Shown here one piece after another: positions 62,000-64,000 of a stretch of DNA of 64,000 nt (positions are counted from its first letter, which is position 1; the number at the start of each line of letters is the position of its first letter). The notes below the pieces were generated by a model. The model searched no databases, was not told where the DNA came from, and was given only the letters and a program-made list of their open reading frames with translations. Position numbers and translations under genes: made by a program. Source of the stretch: Phaeosaccion multiseriatum (taxonomy: Eukaryota; Ochrophyta, other classes); NCBI GenBank assembly GCA_965112735.1, contig OZ218953.1, forward strand, positions 930,001-994,000, written 5' to 3'.

Positions 62000-64000
62000 G
62001 CACAAATACACCCACACCCACATACACACATACACACCCACTCACCCACCCACACACCCACACACACCCATACACATGCCCCACCCCCACACACCCATTC
62101 ATAACAAACTAAACAAACCAACTTACCTAACTACCCACCTATCCACTCAACAGGTGTGCTGCACACTGCATCAAGCTCTCGCCATCACTCCCCGCGAGCG
62201 CTTCGATGAAAGCTCCAAGCGAGTCTACGCCACTCTCGCCTACGTCATTACAAGGCAAGGCATCTCTCTGCGAGAGGTCCAGGCAGCAAGGAGGGCAGTC
62301 TTGGGAGAGGCGGCGAGAGCGGTGGGGCAGAGTCAGATCACAGCGGGCGACGACGATGTGGAGGAGCAACTCGCAACGTTGCGTCTCTGGCGGCAGATCC
62401 CCGCCTTTCACTGCCATCCTTCTGCGCCGGATGGCAGTGGAAGTGCACGTGGTGCTGATGGTGATGAGGATTGTGCGTTGCTGCAGGCCTTGGCCATGAC
62501 CGGGGGAAGTAGAGCAGTTGGTGCTGCGGCAGGAGGGGCAGGAGGCCAAGCCAAGGGGGAGGAGGAGGAGGAGGAGGAGGAGGAGGAGAATGGCAATGGT
62601 CATCATGTGGACGAAGTGGACATGGTTCTCACACTTGGCGGCATGGCGAGCTCCAACCCTCTTGAAGCTTGGGCTACACTCACCAGCAGCGAGCACCAGT
62701 GGCGCCATGCTCCTTCCTTCCCTCGGTGGGTGTGTAGCGTTGCAAGGGCCGCCCTTGTGCATGAGGAAGTGGATTCAGAGGAGGTGTTACGTTGGCTGAA
62801 TTGGGTACCCGCGAGGTCAGTGGAAGGGGCCCAAGAAGGAGTAGCAGGAGCAGGAGGAGGAGGAGAGGGTGGAGGGGGGGGTGAGACGTCTGCACATGCT
62901 GTGGTGCTATACCAGGTGTCGAGCTTAGGACCTTTGGTGTGCTTCGTGTTGCAGCGACAGGGGGCGCTGGGGGGCGGGGGGAGAGGGGGAGAGAAGGGGG
63001 GAGGGGTGGAGGGACTGTCCTATCTTCGACTTCCCTCCTCGAAGCAAGAGAATGGAGCCGGGGGTGGCGACACAGATGGCGACACAGATGAGGAGGAAGG
63101 GGAGGGAGAGGGGGAGGGAGGAGGGGATGGCAATGGACCAGGGTTGCCAGCCTTGTGGCCTTCTCCCGGGGGGGGCATATCTCCCGGGGGGGAGGAGACG
63201 GAACAGCTGCTGTGCTTAGCGGAGGTGGAGCTGATCATTGCCACAGCCAAGACCAGAAAGGCGCTCGCTCTGGCATCACAGATGGCGGAGGCGAGCAAGG
63301 CGAGGAAGGCGCAGCAGTTGGTGATACAACAACAACAGCAACATCAGCAGCAGCGGCAGCGGCAGCAGTCTGGTGCTGCCAACATATGGAGGCCTTGTGG
63401 CTTCACGGGACCCCACGCTGATCTTACAACGGTACTGGACGAGGCGGGAGAGGCGTATCAGGAGGAGGAGGCGGAGAACGATTTTGATGACTTGGACGAA
63501 GAGGCCTATCTACAGACCATAGACGACACTGGCTTGGACTGGCCAAGGCCTCTTACTGTAACACAAGAGGAGGAGGAGGAGAAGGAGGAGGAGGAGGAGG
63601 AGGAGGAGGAAGAAGAAGAGGAAGGAGGGGGAGAGGAAAGCGAGGGGAGGGAGGGCGGGCAGAACGGCCAACGAGAAGGAGAAGTAACCGAGCTGTGCCG
63701 GCTTGTGGAGGACTCATTCCAACACTTGGCTTGGGCGGCGGACCGGGCCAAGGCGGCAGGAGCATGGAGGATGGCACTGGATGCGTGTGGGGCGCTGTGG
63801 AATCTTGTAACGGCTCTGTGGCTCTCTCCGCAGCACTTTGGCGACCACGGTAAGGGAGCGGAGAACCAACGCATCAACCACGTATCAAGAGCGTCCGCCT
63901 TCGACTCCTCCTCTTCCTCCGGAGGGGGAGGGGGAGGGGGAGGGGGAGGGGAGGGGGAGGAGGACGGGGAAGGGACGGGTCCTTTCCGAGCCGGCGTGTT
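53778..64000 (+). CDS. CFAP54: CFAP54, central-pair flagellar protein (7 exons seen, 3' end beyond window)
   Basis: Exons: 53778-55376, 55554-55976, 56558-56785, 57380-57524, 58314-60097, 61326-61760, 62154 onward; more than 2100 aa in frame. The clearest family marks are the TPR-like helical N terminus ([30 protein letters not shown]), [20 protein letters not shown], and the Fn3-like block [25 protein letters not shown] followed by a helical stretch. CFAP54 is a very large scaffold of the C1d projection of the axonemal central pair, needed for motility. Triplet-derived Gly, Gln, Glu and Asn runs interrupt it. QLVIQQ and QLVVQQ are in-frame copies of the dispersed word. Exon 7 may really end at 63849 (CACG|GTAAGG), because what follows is poly-Ser/Gly. 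Confidence 0.88.
56890..57376. repeat. (CA)n/(CCCA)n field in CFAP54 intron 3
   Basis: Nearly 490 bp of CA-rich dinucleotide sequence running up to the acceptor of exon 4, which reads CACACCTCAG. The pyrimidine tract is therefore almost absent at this acceptor. Confidence 0.9.
57858..58200. repeat. (CCTT)n microsatellite in CFAP54 intron 4
   Basis: About 85 tandem TTCC units with one interruption (TTTC near 58160). Because 3 x 4 is 12, all frames are open, which yields the spurious FLPS and KEGR frames. Confidence 0.95.
60098..61150. repeat. (TGAG)n-dominated 1-kb field in CFAP54 intron 5
   Basis: GTGA tetranucleotides are arranged in larger blocks marked by GGTGGGTTGGGAGGGTGGGT (near 60208, 60424, 60604, 60810). 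This gives a higher-order period of roughly 180-215 bp. The donor GTGAGT of exon 5 is itself the first unit of the array. Confidence 0.9.

Overview
The window is nuclear DNA of a flagellate, plastid-bearing eukaryote, most likely a heterokont (stramenopile) alga; that placement is an inference. Four things support it. (1) Seven of eleven gene models have GT-AG introns, and the reconstructed exons keep one reading frame from start to stop. (2) One gene begins with a signal peptide followed by Phe and an S/R-rich stretch, the bipartite plastid signal of algae with red-derived secondary plastids. (3) A central-pair flagellar protein, CFAP54, is present. (4) Introns and spacers are packed with micro- and minisatellites. 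No rRNA, tRNA, CRISPR, prokaryotic operon or viral gene was seen.

Layout. 0.9-3.4 kb (-): plastid-targeted protein resembling red chlorophyll catabolite reductase, 7 exons. 3.9-6.3 kb (+): intronless FNIP/LRR-like protein with 14 near-identical 123-bp units. 6.9-9.2 kb (-): intronless PPR-SMR protein. 9.6-9.9 kb: MITE-like element with a 6-bp target duplication. 11.0-23.9 kb (-): ABCC-type full ABC transporter, 18 exons, 2022 aa. 24.3-30.1 kb (+): secreted or membrane-anchored GH1 beta-glycosidase, 13 exons. 32.1-35.8 kb (-): VPS26C/DSCR3, 9 exons. 36.4-37.3 kb (+): small Gag1-like clamp (DUF4050) protein, 3 exons. 38.9-41.7 kb (-): second PPR-SMR protein. 41.7-42.3 kb: two more MITE-like elements. 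43.5-47.8 kb (-): family 31 glycosyltransferase, 9 exons. 48.1-49.3 kb (+): protein with two C/C/C/HH modules. 49.5-53.4 kb (-): cyclin L, 5 exons. 53.8-64 kb (+): CFAP54, cut by the window end.

The genes do not form one pathway. They are arranged in five head-to-head pairs with 280-520 bp between start codons: RCCR-like/FNIP, ABCC/GH1, VPS26C/DUF4050, GT31/Cys-His protein and cyclin L/CFAP54. The two PPR-SMR genes lie in tandem upstream of minus-strand neighbours, and the spacer at the 5' side of each holds MITE-like elements.

The most unusual signal is a set of dispersed short words. TTGGTGATACA (or its complement) occurs 20 times exactly in 64 kb, in introns, spacers and exons. In introns it clusters at splice sites: as CTGTATCACCAAC shortly before 3' splice sites, and in the opposite orientation at both ends of one ABCC intron. 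Two further words, ATGGCAGTGGATGG and (ACTGAA)n, are also scattered through introns of unrelated genes. Together with the TSD-flanked elements and two partially duplicated exons inside introns, these suggest an active intron and repeat biology.
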